Assembly: GCF_039645565.1 (NCBI RefSeq)
Contig: NZ_CP147914.1
Location: forward strand, 1,237,573-1,301,572
Direction: 5' to 3'
Length of the DNA stretch: 64,000 nucleotides
DNA from: Sulfurimonas sp. HSL1-2
GTDB taxonomy: Bacteria > Campylobacterota > Campylobacteria > Campylobacterales > Sulfurimonadaceae
Shown: piece after piece, positions 16,799 through 24,975 of the stretch
How positions within the stretch are numbered: the first letter of the stretch is position 1
Layout of the letters: the number at the start of each line of letters is the position of its first letter
Notes under the pieces: generated by a model
The model's input: only the letters and a program-made list of their open reading frames with translations
Told to the model about the DNA's origin: nothing
Databases searched by the model: none
Position numbers and translations under genes: made by a program

Positions 16799-17223
16799 TA
16801 CGCCTCCTCTTCGGTACGGACGATAAGACTGCTCGGCAGCCCGAGCGCTGTGATGATCTCTTCCTCTTTGCGGCGCATTTCACCGTCATCGATCTCATGG
16901 TCAAAGCCCAGCAGGTGCAGCACCCCGTGCAAAAAGAGCAGGGCACACTCCTGTGCTTCGCTGTGGCCGAAACGCGCCGCGCCGCTTTTGACATGGTCGG
17001 CACTGATGACAATGCTCCCGATCGGCGCCATCGGCATGGGGTCATAGGGAAAGCTCAGCACATCGGTGGCTTTGTCGATGCCGCGGTGCTCCTTGTTGAG
17101 GACGCGGATCGTTTCGTCGTCACAGATGATGAGCTCCATATCGCCCGCGTTCAGCGTGTCGGCGATGGTCTCTATGAGGGTATAGTCCGGTTCAAAATCC
17201 GTCTGGTTATCGATATCAATCAT
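16798..17223 (-). CDS. ybeY: endoribonuclease YbeY (16S rRNA maturation)
   Basis: A UPF0054 zinc-dependent RNase with the signature HGVLHLLGFDH (HxxxHxxxxxH zinc ligands) near the C terminus and DVLSFPYDP in the middle. About 141 residues from the ATG at 17223 (MIDIDNQTDFEPDY); earlier in-frame starts at 17232 and 17256 are possible but add poorly conserved residues. Role: 16S 3'-end processing and ribosome quality control. Confidence 0.9.
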   Translation of the reverse strand: MIDIDNQTDFEPDYTLIETIADTLNAGDMELIICDDETIRVLNKEHRGIDKATDVLSFPYDPMPMAPIGSIVISADHVKSGAARFGHSEAQECALLFLHGVLHLLGFDHEIDDGEMRRKEEEIITALGLPSSLIVRTEEEA

Positions 17224-17286
17224 AGACGGCATTCTAGCCAATCTGTGCTTTAGCATGCCGTTACTGAAACGTTTTTACCGCTATGG

Positions 17287-17292
17287 TACAAT
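17287..17292 (+). promoter_or_regulatory. -10 box directly before the dehydrogenase small subunit
   Basis: TACAAT ends 6 bases before the ATG at 17299; as with nadK, a transcript from it would be leaderless and there is no ribosome site. Confidence 0.5.
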
Positions 17293-17298
17293 CGGTCC

Positions 17299-17808
17299 AT
17301 GATTACCCGACGAAGCCTCCTGCTGGGGGGCGCGGCGCTCCTGCTGCTACCTGTTGAGAGCAGCGCGGATTACGCCCGCCCCGTGACCATTCTCAAAGAG
17401 CCCTTCCAGACGATTGCCGCCGTGCAGCGCGACCTTTTTCCCGGGGGCGGAACGGCCCCTTCGCCGCAGTTGATCAAAGCGATTGACTATCTGGCCGGTG
17501 TGCTGAACGACCCCTACGTCGATGACGATACGAAACGGTTTCTCTCGGACGGCGCCCGCTGGCTTAACGAACGCACCGGTGAGGATTTCGGCAGTGCCTA
17601 CTACCGTCTCACACCGGCACAGCGAGAGGAGATTTTGCAGTGGCTCTCCGGCACTCCCTGGGGGGAGAGCTGGCTCTGGAGCCTTGTCTCCTACCTTTTC
17701 GAAGCGCTGCTGTGCGACCCCGTTTACGGGGCGAACACCCATGAGGCGGGGTGGCACTGGCTGGGGCATGAGCCCGGTTATCCGCGGCCGAAGGCTGCAT
17801 TGATATGA
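17299..17808 (+). CDS. gluconate 2-dehydrogenase subunit 3-like protein (Tat-exported)
   Basis: A 169-residue protein with a twin-arginine signal (MITRRSLLLGGAALLLLP) and the subunit-3 fold: FPGGGTAPSPQLIKAIDYLAG, LTPAQREEILQWL, and a C-terminal GANTHEAGWHWLGHEPGYPRP. In Campylobacter jejuni the equivalent small subunit (Cj0414) pairs with a GMC flavoprotein (Cj0415) to oxidise gluconate in the periplasm. It overlaps the GMC gene by four bases; the small subunit probably carries the folded large subunit through Tat. Confidence 0.82.
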   Translation: MITRRSLLLGGAALLLLPVESSADYARPVTILKEPFQTIAAVQRDLFPGGGTAPSPQLIKAIDYLAGVLNDPYVDDDTKRFLSDGARWLNERTGEDFGSAYYRLTPAQREEILQWLSGTPWGESWLWSLVSYLFEALLCDPVYGANTHEAGWHWLGHEPGYPRPKAALI

Positions 17809-19493
17809 AACAATATGATATCTGCATCGTCGGCAGTGGGGCGGGGGCGGCGCCCGTGGCCTATGAGCTGAGCCGCGCAGGCTACAGCGTCCTCGTGCTT
17901 GAGAAGGGTCCCTACCTGACGGAGAAGGATTTCACCAAGGACGAGATCGCCGTCAGCCGCCGCAGCATCTATACCCCGCGTCTCAAGGATGAACAGCACG
18001 TCGTCGAAACCTATAACAGCGACGGGAGCATCGACCGTGTCACCGCCGAAGCGTCGGGATGGAACTTCTGGAACGGCTCCATGGTCGGCGGCTCTTCGAA
18101 CCTGATGAGCGGCTATTTCCACCGGATGAAACCGGTCGATTTCAAACTCCGTTCCACCTTCGGGGCCATCGAGGGGGCCAACGTCGTCGACTGGCCCATC
18201 ACCTACGAAGAGATGGAACCCTATTTCACGAAGGTGGAGCAGGTCGTCGGCGTCTCCGGGAGGGTCGTGGAGCACCCTTTCCAGGAGCAGCGTTCCACCA
18301 GGGAGTTCCCGTTCCCGCCGACCTGGGAGCAGCCCATTTCCGGCTGGTTCGATGCGGCCTGCGAAGCGCTTGGCTACCACAGCATCCCCACACCGAGGGC
18401 CGTACTCCCCCACGACGCACTGGGGCGTAACGGCTGCTCCTACTCGAATTTCTGCGGCAGTTACGGCTGTGCAACCGGGGCCAAGGGGAACGCCCGCGCA
18501 GCGCTGCTGGAAAAGGCGAAGGCGACGGGCCGGTGCGATATCCTCCCGGATGTTTTCGTCTACAAGCTCGATGCGGACCGTCAGCGCGTCACGGCCGCAC
18601 ACTATTTTGATGCCGACGGCAATTCCCACACCGTCAAAGCGGGGACCTTCGTGGTGGCTGCGCAGGCGATCGAGAGTGTACGCCTGCTGTTCAACTCAAA
18701 GGGCGCCTTCCACCCCGACGGCCTCGGCAATGCCAACGGCCAGCTGGGGAAGAACCTTATTTTTTCCGCCGGCGGCAGCGGGCAGGGGAGGTTCGAGTTC
18801 TCCCGCCTCAACGAACGGCAGCGCTTCGAGCTGATGACCCGCGGCGCCTTTGTCAACCGCTCCCTGCAGGACTGGTACGTCTATCGCCGGGAGGGGCACA
18901 CCTACAAAGGGGGCACGATTGATTTTCTTTTTGAACACGCCAATCCCGTCAGCCGCGCCATGCGCGAACTTTATGATGGTGACGGACACCTGGTCTGGGG
19001 CAGCAGACTGCAGAAGCGCCTTGAACACGCCTTCAAAGCCTCGCGCGTTTTTGTATTCGAGGTCTTCAACGACTGGCTCCCGACGGACAACTGTTTCATC
19101 GGGGTCGACGAAGGGGTGAAGGACAAATGGGGCATGCCCGTCGGGAAGATCCGTCTTTACGGCCACCCGCATGACCTTGAAGTCGGTGCTTTCCTGGCCG
19201 ACAAGGCCGAAAACGTCCTGCGGCAGATGGGCGCGGTGGAGATCCGAAGCGATATTTCGTCCGCCCCGCCGCCGAACCTCGTTGCCGGGGGCTGCCGTTT
19301 CGGGAAGGACCCGAAAAACTCCGTACTGGACCCCTCGTGTAAAATGCACGGGATCGACAACCTCTACGTCTCCGACGGCAGCTTCATGCCCACGGGCGGC
19401 AGCGTACCCTACACCTGGACCATCTACGCCAACGCTTTCAGGGTCGCCGATGCCATCAAGGCGGCACTGAAAGCCAAGCCCAACAGGCTATAA
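17805..19493 (+). CDS. GMC-family FAD dehydrogenase (gluconate dehydrogenase-like large subunit)
   Basis: A 562-residue flavoprotein: Rossmann FAD site YDICIVGSGAGAAPVAYELS (GSGAGA at 10-15), the second FAD stretch NGSMVGGSSNLMSG (about 90-103), and the C-terminal GMC motif SDGSFMPTGGSVPYTWTIYA containing the active-site region. It has no export signal of its own and depends on the Tat-bearing small subunit. No cytochrome c subunit follows, unlike the classic three-subunit enzymes. The substrate (gluconate or another polyol/sugar acid) is inferred from family only. Confidence 0.85.
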   Translation: MKQYDICIVGSGAGAAPVAYELSRAGYSVLVLEKGPYLTEKDFTKDEIAVSRRSIYTPRLKDEQHVVETYNSDGSIDRVTAEASGWNFWNGSMVGGSSNLMSGYFHRMKPVDFKLRSTFGAIEGANVVDWPITYEEMEPYFTKVEQVVGVSGRVVEHPFQEQRSTREFPFPPTWEQPISGWFDAACEALGYHSIPTPRAVLPHDALGRNGCSYSNFCGSYGCATGAKGNARAALLEKAKATGRCDILPDVFVYKLDADRQRVTAAHYFDADGNSHTVKAGTFVVAAQAIESVRLLFNSKGAFHPDGLGNANGQLGKNLIFSAGGSGQGRFEFSRLNERQRFELMTRGAFVNRSLQDWYVYRREGHTYKGGTIDFLFEHANPVSRAMRELYDGDGHLVWGSRLQKRLEHAFKASRVFVFEVFNDWLPTDNCFIGVDEGVKDKWGMPVGKIRLYGHPHDLEVGAFLADKAENVLRQMGAVEIRSDISSAPPPNLVAGGCRFGKDPKNSVLDPSCKMHGIDNLYVSDGSFMPTGGSVPYTWTIYANAFRVADAIKAALKAKPNRL

Positions 19494-19494
19494 T
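19489..19494 (+). promoter_or_regulatory. -10 box of queC overlapping the GMC stop codon
   Basis: TATAAT spans the TAA stop of the GMC gene (19491-19493), giving queC its own promoter with a leader of about 25 bases and ribosome site GAGGGAT. Confidence 0.5.
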
Positions 19495-19525
19495 GGCATC
19501 TATAAATACATAAGAGGGATGTAAC

Positions 19526-20191
19526 GTGGGTAAAAAAGCGGTCTGTATCATGAGCGGAGGAATGGATTCGACACTGGCGGCCTATATGCTCCGCACCCAG
19601 GGGTATGAGATCGTCGCGGTCCATTTCAACTATGACCAGCGTACCCAGCAAAAAGAGCTTGAGTGCTTCCGCGCGATTGCCGCGCGTCTCGGCACCGCTC
19701 AAACCTACGAGATCGATCTGGACTTTTTCGCCGCCATCGGTGCCTCGGCCCTCACTGACAGGAGTATCGAGGTCCCGACGGGCGGCATCGAAGCCGGCGT
19801 CCCGGTCACCTACGTACCATTCCGCAACGGCATCTTTCTGAGCATCGCGGCCGCCATCGCCGAAAAAGAGGGGGCTACCGTCATCGGTATCGGCGTCGTC
19901 GAAGAGGACTCCAGCGGTTACCCCGACTGCCGTGAAGCGTATATCGAGGCGATGCAGCGTGCCGTCAACCTCGGGACGAAGGACGAAACGAACCTGACCA
20001 TCGCCATGCCGCTCGTGCACCTGAAAAAGGAGCAGATTGTCGCCGAGGCCGTCGCATACGATGTCCCGCTGGAGCTGACCTGGAGCTGCTACCGTGACGA
20101 GGCCGAAGCCTGCGGCGTCTGCGACAGCTGCCGGCTGCGCCTCAAAGGGTTTGAACTGGCCGGCGTCCGGGACCCTATTCCCTATCGTTAA
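19526..20191 (+). CDS. queC: 7-cyano-7-deazaguanine synthase
   Basis: A 221-residue ATP-dependent enzyme of queuosine synthesis turning carboxy-deazaguanine and ammonia into preQ0. PP-loop MSGGMDSTLAAY (SGGMDS 10-15) and a C-terminal zinc site CYRDEAEACGVCDSCRLR (four Cys). GTG start with GAGGGAT. Other que genes are not in the window. Confidence 0.94.
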   Translation: MGKKAVCIMSGGMDSTLAAYMLRTQGYEIVAVHFNYDQRTQQKELECFRAIAARLGTAQTYEIDLDFFAAIGASALTDRSIEVPTGGIEAGVPVTYVPFRNGIFLSIAAAIAEKEGATVIGIGVVEEDSSGYPDCREAYIEAMQRAVNLGTKDETNLTIAMPLVHLKKEQIVAEAVAYDVPLELTWSCYRDEAEACGVCDSCRLRLKGFELAGVRDPIPYR

Positions 20192-20225
20192 AAACGGTGT
20201 CTCCTAAGCCTGTCGAAAACTGTTG

Positions 20226-20231
20226 TACAAT
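20226..20231 (+). promoter_or_regulatory. -10 box of the EAL-HDOD gene
   Basis: TACAAT about 30 bases before the ATG at 20263, followed by AAAGGAG. A second overlapping TACAAT-like hexamer follows immediately. Confidence 0.4.
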
Positions 20232-20262
20232 ACAATAACGAAAGTTGATATAAAGGAGCCAG

Positions 20263-21483
20263 ATGACAGAGTTTGTACAAGTTGCGCGACAACCCATCAT
20301 CGATGCTGCCAATGCGACGTACGGTTACGAACTTCTACACCGCGAAGGTGAGAATAACGCCGCGAATCCCGCACTGACACATCGTCTTATGTCCGCGCAA
20401 GTAATGCTGAGCGTCTTCAATCTGATCGGCAGAGAGCGTGCAGTAGGGGAGGATCTTGCATTTTTCAACATCTCCCCCGCCTTTTTGATGACGGACATCA
20501 TTGAGGCCTTCCGCCCCGACCAGTGTGTCTTCGAGATTGCGGCAAACGAACCGCTGAGACACAATGAAATCGCCAAGCTGAAACTTCTGTTTGACAAGGG
20601 CTACTGCTTTGCCCTGGACAACTTCGTCGTTACGGCCAACAGTATTGCCCAGTTCCAGAGCGTTCTGCCCTACATTGCCTACCTCAAGATCGATATCCAG
20701 AATAACGATATTGAGCAGGTCGCCGAACATGTCGCTGCACTGAAGGCCAACCATAAGCTTATCGCCCAGAAGGTCGAAAGCATCGACGAGTTCTCCGCCT
20801 ACCAGGGGTTGGGGTTCGACTATTTCCAGGGGTACTATATCCAGCACCCGGTCCCGGTCAAACACTACCGCCTCGAGCCGAAGCACATCGGTGTCAGCCG
20901 CCTTTACAAGATGCTCGACACCGTCCCTTTCTATGAGTTTGCCAAAGAGTTCGAGCGCCACAACGAGCTTACCATCCAGTTCTTCCAGTATCTCATCTCC
21001 ACCGGGATGAAACGCTATGACGCCACGCGCTCCGTACGCGCGATGATCATGGACATCGGTCCCGATGTGATGCGCCGCTGGTTTATGCTCATTATCTATG
21101 CAAAGGGCGGGGCGGATATCAGCGTCGAAAAGGGACCGTTCTCACGCTTTTTCGAAGAGCGGATCGACCTGATGAACACCATTGTTTCCAATGTTCACAG
21201 CGCCGACCCGGAGCGCCGCAGCGACGAGCTGCGCCTGCTGGCCATCTTTTCGACCCTTATCGACATCTACCAGATCCCCTTTGATACGCTCATGGGCTCT
21301 TTCGAGATCACGAAGAACCTTGAAAAGTGGATCGCGGCGCGCAAAGGGCGTTTCAGCCTGCTGTACAAGGCCGTCAACCAGCTGCAGCACTCGCCCCTCG
21401 ATATCGAGAAGGTCAACCGCGTCCTCAAGGCTTTCAAGACCGACTACGACGAAGTCAGTGTCAAGATGAACCACCGGGTGTAG
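20263..21483 (+). CDS. EAL-HDOD domain signalling protein (YuxH-like)
   Basis: A 406-residue protein with an N-terminal EAL-like domain (about 1-195) and a C-terminal HDOD domain (about 205-390). The catalytic E-A-L is replaced (YELLHRE after QPI) and most metal-binding acids of active c-di-GMP phosphodiesterases are not evident, so enzymatic activity is unlikely; proteins of this layout act as regulators or c-di-GMP effectors. It ends directly against the start of the next gene (TAG-ATG) with no spacer. Confidence 0.82.
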   Translation: MTEFVQVARQPIIDAANATYGYELLHREGENNAANPALTHRLMSAQVMLSVFNLIGRERAVGEDLAFFNISPAFLMTDIIEAFRPDQCVFEIAANEPLRHNEIAKLKLLFDKGYCFALDNFVVTANSIAQFQSVLPYIAYLKIDIQNNDIEQVAEHVAALKANHKLIAQKVESIDEFSAYQGLGFDYFQGYYIQHPVPVKHYRLEPKHIGVSRLYKMLDTVPFYEFAKEFERHNELTIQFFQYLISTGMKRYDATRSVRAMIMDIGPDVMRRWFMLIIYAKGGADISVEKGPFSRFFEERIDLMNTIVSNVHSADPERRSDELRLLAIFSTLIDIYQIPFDTLMGSFEITKNLEKWIAARKGRFSLLYKAVNQLQHSPLDIEKVNRVLKAFKTDYDEVSVKMNHRV

Positions 21484-21981
21484 ATGCGCCTGGAACACCC
21501 CTTCGACCCCATTGCCGACGACCGTTCCCGCGTTCTGGTCCTCGGCTCTTTTCCCAGCATCGCCTCCTTCGAAGCCGATTTCTACTACGCCCACCCGCGA
21601 AACCAGTTCTGGCCCATTATGGAGCAGCTTTTTGAAGTCGCGCTCCCGGACAAAACGGCGCGGCGTGCATTTGCCCTGGAGCAGGGGATAGCCCTCTGGG
21701 ACAGCTACGCCTCCCTGGTGCGCAGCGAAAACAACTCCAGCGACGCCAACCTCAGCGAGCTTATCCCCAACGATATCCCCGCTCTCCTTGCAGCACATCC
21801 CGCCATCAGGCATATCTTCTGCACCGGCAGAAAAGCATACGATGGGTGCGTCAAAGCATTTCCGGGCCTTCCCGTCCCCTGTACGCTGCTCCCCTCGACC
21901 TCTCCGGCCTACGCGGCAATGCGCTTTGATGCCAAACTGGAAGCCTATCGCCAACTCAAAGCGGTCCTCGATGCAGTTTGA
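21484..21981 (+). CDS. DNA-deoxyinosine (hypoxanthine) glycosylase, UDG superfamily
   Basis: A 165-residue protein with the family-6 pattern: VLVLGSFPSIASFEADFYYAHPRNQFW (motif GSFPS near residue 19 and YYAHPRNQFW, whose Asn is the expected catalytic-site residue) and a late L-P-S-T-S-P-A loop. The family excises hypoxanthine from deaminated adenine. It starts on the base after the preceding stop and its end overlaps the YgjP-like gene by 11 bases. Confidence 0.82.
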   Translation: MRLEHPFDPIADDRSRVLVLGSFPSIASFEADFYYAHPRNQFWPIMEQLFEVALPDKTARRAFALEQGIALWDSYASLVRSENNSSDANLSELIPNDIPALLAAHPAIRHIFCTGRKAYDGCVKAFPGLPVPCTLLPSTSPAYAAMRFDAKLEAYRQLKAVLDAV

Positions 21982-22600
21982 ATGTGACGGTATCCGCGTC
22001 GAACACCGGATCAATCCCCGCATAAAGCATGCCTACCTGAGCGTCGCCGACGACGGTACGGTCGTGCTCAAGTCCAACGGCCGCGGACTAAGGCATTTGC
22101 AGGCATTCGTCGCTTCCAAGCGCGACTGGATTCTGCGCCAGCAGGCCCGTGTTTCATCGCAGCCTTCCATGCGGCTGGGCGAAAGCCTGCTCTATCTGGG
22201 CGATATCGTCTCGCTTGAGGAGATCGACACCGCGTTTCAGGCCCACTCGCCCGAAGCGCTCCGCCGAAGTTACGACCGCTTTTACCGTGATCGTGCCGAA
22301 GCGCTGCTGTGCGATAAGACCGCCATGTTCGCCGAACGGATGGGGGTCACGTACGAAGCGATCCGTTTCCGGAAAATGAAACGGCGCTGGGGGAGCTGCT
22401 CGAAGACGGGCGTCATCACCTATAACACCCTTTTGCTTCAGCTGGAAGAAGCGATGGTCGACTACACCGTGGTGCACGAACTGGCGCACCGCGTCCACTT
22501 CAACCACTCCGCCGACTTCCATGCCCTCGTCGCTTCGGTACTCCCCGACGAAAAGGCGCTGCGCCATCGGATGCGCCTCCGCAAAGCAAGCTACTACTGA
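21971..22600 (+). CDS. YgjP-like metallopeptidase domain protein
   Basis: A 209-residue DUF45/WLM-clan protein. Zinc site VVHELAHRVHFNHSADF (HExxH plus third ligand) and the upstream signature MKRRWGSCSKTGVITYN, both diagnostic of YgjP. The ATG at 21971 gives the family N terminus (MQFECDGIRVEHRINPR); longer in-frame starts run inside the glycosylase gene. Physiological substrate unknown. Confidence 0.85.
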   Translation: MQFECDGIRVEHRINPRIKHAYLSVADDGTVVLKSNGRGLRHLQAFVASKRDWILRQQARVSSQPSMRLGESLLYLGDIVSLEEIDTAFQAHSPEALRRSYDRFYRDRAEALLCDKTAMFAERMGVTYEAIRFRKMKRRWGSCSKTGVITYNTLLLQLEEAMVDYTVVHELAHRVHFNHSADFHALVASVLPDEKALRHRMRLRKASYY

Positions 22601-22658
22601 TACACCGTTTTTGAATGATTAATGCTCCCGCTCTATACTGATGGGATGAGGAGAAGCT

Positions 22659-23585
22659 ATGAAAATTTTTATACTGATTCTGACCCTGTTCCTGATCCCG
22701 GTTTTTGCAGCGGAGTCCGGCGCGTACAAGCCGGTAGGCAACTGGAAGCCGCTGAGCCCGCAGGAGGAAGCGGTCATCGTCCACAAAGCCACGGAGCGCC
22801 CCTACAGCGGCGAACTGCTCTACAACAAGGCGAAGGGCACCTACGTCTGCAAGCGCTGCGGGGCCAAACTCTACCGCTCCGAGGATAAATTCGATTCGCA
22901 CTGCGGCTGGCCGTCGTTTGACGATGAAATCCCCGGTGCCGTCAAACGCATTCCCGACCCCGACGGCTACCGTACGGAGATCGTCTGCGCCAACTGCGGC
23001 GCGCACCTGGGGCACGTCTTTGCCGGGGAGCACCTGACCCAGAAGAACCTCCGCCACTGCGTCAACTCCATCTCCATGGAGTTCATCCCCGACGTGAAGG
23101 TGGCCTACTTCGCCGGCGGCTGTTTCTGGGGTGTGGAGTACTATCTTGAAAAGATCCCCGGCGTCAATTCGGTCGTCTCGGGCTTCATGGGCGGATCGAA
23201 AAAAGATCCCGGTTATTACGATGTTGTCAAGGGAAATACGGGCCACCTCGAGACCGTCGCCGTCACCTACGACCCTTCAAAGGTCGACTACGAGACCCTC
23301 GCCAAAACCTTCTTCGAGATCCATGACCCCACCCAGGAGGGGCGGCAGGGGCCCGATGTCGGAGCCCAGTACCAGAGCGCGGTCTTCTATAACGACGCCG
23401 CGGAAAAAGCCGTGGTGCAGAAGCTCATCGACCGCCTTCGCAAGAACGGCTATAACGTCAAGACGAAACTGATCGAGGCTTCAGCGTTTTACAAAGCGGA
23501 GGACTACCACCAGGACTATTACGAGCGTCACCGCAAGCAGCCCTACTGCCACGGCTTCGTCGACCGCTTCAAAGAGAAGAATTAG
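22659..23585 (+). CDS. msrAB: exported MsrB-MsrA fusion methionine sulfoxide reductase
   Basis: A 308-residue bifunctional enzyme with a signal peptide (MKIFILILTLFLIPVFA-A). Order is MsrB then MsrA: MsrB at about 28-145 with zinc CxxC pairs (CKRCG, CANCG) and catalytic Cys in RHCVNSISMEF; MsrA at about 150-305 with GGCFWGVEY and the Glu/Tyr region. It reduces both R- and S-Met sulfoxides in the periplasm; many fusions have the A-B order, here it is B-A. Ribosome site GAGGAG. Its last four bases overlap the convergent TRAP gene. Confidence 0.92.
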   Translation: MKIFILILTLFLIPVFAAESGAYKPVGNWKPLSPQEEAVIVHKATERPYSGELLYNKAKGTYVCKRCGAKLYRSEDKFDSHCGWPSFDDEIPGAVKRIPDPDGYRTEIVCANCGAHLGHVFAGEHLTQKNLRHCVNSISMEFIPDVKVAYFAGGCFWGVEYYLEKIPGVNSVVSGFMGGSKKDPGYYDVVKGNTGHLETVAVTYDPSKVDYETLAKTFFEIHDPTQEGRQGPDVGAQYQSAVFYNDAAEKAVVQKLIDRLRKNGYNVKTKLIEASAFYKAEDYHQDYYERHRKQPYCHGFVDRFKEKN

Positions 23586-24715
23586 CGAACGTTGAGAAAG
23601 TAGCGCAGGCTGGCGTCGCTGAAGGTCTTGCTTTTGGCGAGATAGGCATAGGCACTCTCAAAGACACGTTTGAAATCACTGCTCTGGGCGCTCTGCTCGG
23701 TGACGACCTCCAGGAGCGCTTTCTTGGCGGCCTCGGTGACGGCGTCGGGAAAACGCATCAGCTTGACGCCGTTTGCTTCGAGCGAGGCCATCGCCTCTGC
23801 GTTTTTCGCCTGGAATTCAAAGGTCATCGTACTGTTGAGCTCATTGACGGCGCACTCGATGATCGCCTGCTGCTCTCCCGAAAGCCGCTCCCACGTATGC
23901 TTGCTGAACGTCATCTCCAGGATGGAACCCGGTTCGTGCCACCCTGAATAGTAGTACGGCGCGACCTTGTAAAAGCCCATCTTCATGTCCAGGTAGGGGC
24001 CGACCCACTCCGTCGCGTCGATGACGCCGCGCTCCAGGGAGGTGTAGATCTCCCCGGCAGGCAGCAGCACGGGATTGACGCCCAGCTTCGACATCACCTC
24101 GCCGCCGAGGCCCGGGATGCGCATCTTGAGGCCGTTCATATCCTCCAGCGTCTCGATCGGCTTTCGGAACCAGCCCCCCATCTGGATATTGGTGTTGCCG
24201 CCGGCGAAAGGGTAGAGGTTGTAGCGGCCGTAAAGTTCGCGCCACAGCTCCTGCCCGCCGCCGTACAGTATCCAGCCGTTGAGCTCCTCGGCCGTCATGC
24301 CGAAAGGAAAACCGCTGAAGAGGGAGAAGGCTGCATTCTTGCCTTTCCAGTAGTAGGGTCCCGAGTGGAATCCGTCGATCTGGCCGCTGCTGGCCGCATC
24401 GAAGACCGCGAGGGCAGGGACCAGGGTGTTTTTGGGAAAGAGTTTGATACTGAGCTGCCCGCCGCTGATCTGTGCAACGCGCTCGGCAAAGCGGTCTACG
24501 CCGGTGCCCATAATAGGGAAGTGCGCCGGCCAGCTCGTCGCGATTTTGAGCTCCGTCTTCTTGCCGCGGTTGACATGGACGGTTTTTTCGGCCGTGTCAT
24601 CGGATTTCGGATGCTTGCTGTAATCGATCGCCACGCGGTTGCCGTCGTTGCAGCCCTCCAGCAGCACGGCCGACGATGTCGCAGCTGCCGCGGTCAGGAA
24701 AGTACGTCTATTCAT
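23582..24715 (-). CDS. TRAP transporter substrate-binding protein (DctP family), orphan
   Basis: A 377-residue periplasmic binding protein with a Tat-like and lipoprotein-like N terminus (MNRRTFLTAAAATSSAVLLEGC, Cys22) followed by the DctP fold: LKIATSWP, RIPGLGGEVMSKLGVNPVLL, SLERGVIDATEWVGPYLD. The Arg in LKMRIPG is the residue that usually salt-bridges a carboxylate ligand, and the WVGP stretch resembles TakP-type 2-oxo-acid binders. No DctQ/DctM permease genes adjoin it. Ribosome site TAGGAG precedes the ATG. Confidence 0.85.
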   Translation of the reverse strand: MNRRTFLTAAAATSSAVLLEGCNDGNRVAIDYSKHPKSDDTAEKTVHVNRGKKTELKIATSWPAHFPIMGTGVDRFAERVAQISGGQLSIKLFPKNTLVPALAVFDAASSGQIDGFHSGPYYWKGKNAAFSLFSGFPFGMTAEELNGWILYGGGQELWRELYGRYNLYPFAGGNTNIQMGGWFRKPIETLEDMNGLKMRIPGLGGEVMSKLGVNPVLLPAGEIYTSLERGVIDATEWVGPYLDMKMGFYKVAPYYYSGWHEPGSILEMTFSKHTWERLSGEQQAIIECAVNELNSTMTFEFQAKNAEAMASLEANGVKLMRFPDAVTEAAKKALLEVVTEQSAQSSDFKRVFESAYAYLAKSKTFSDASLRYFLNVR

Positions 24716-24975
24716 CTATAATCTCCTATATAGTTGCCCACTTTTTTTCATGACGGCATCCGCGCAAAACAAGGGTACCGCTCGCGTAGCGATGTTTCCT
24801 CGAAAGCCCGGATACCTACGCTAACGCTGAGTTCGCTTCGGCAGCGTGCCCAGCGGCTTCGCCTTTATCCTCTGAAGATTGATGTTCCATTACGCTGCTG
24901 CCGGTAGCAGCAGTGTGCTTCAGTGCCACAGCGGCCAGCGTAGGCAAAGGGGCTTTTGCTCCTTTGCCGTTCCAA
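24716..24975. other. structured intergenic region between chaA and the TRAP gene
   Basis: About 260 GC-rich bases without a convincing gene but with many inverted repeats: CGCT-CGCGT-AGCG near 24780-24792, CCTACGCT (24815-24822) with AGCGTAGG (24937-24944), GCTGCT-GCCGGT-AGCAGC near 24892-24911, and GGCAAAGG/CCTTTGCC (24943-24968). It could be an interspersed repeat or a structured RNA; see findings. Confidence 0.4.
24943..24968 (-). terminator. hairpin after chaA
   Basis: Eight-base perfect stem GGCAAAGG/CCTTTGCC, seven bases beyond the chaA stop. There is no U-tract on the minus strand, so it may stabilise the 3' end rather than terminate. Confidence 0.4.
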
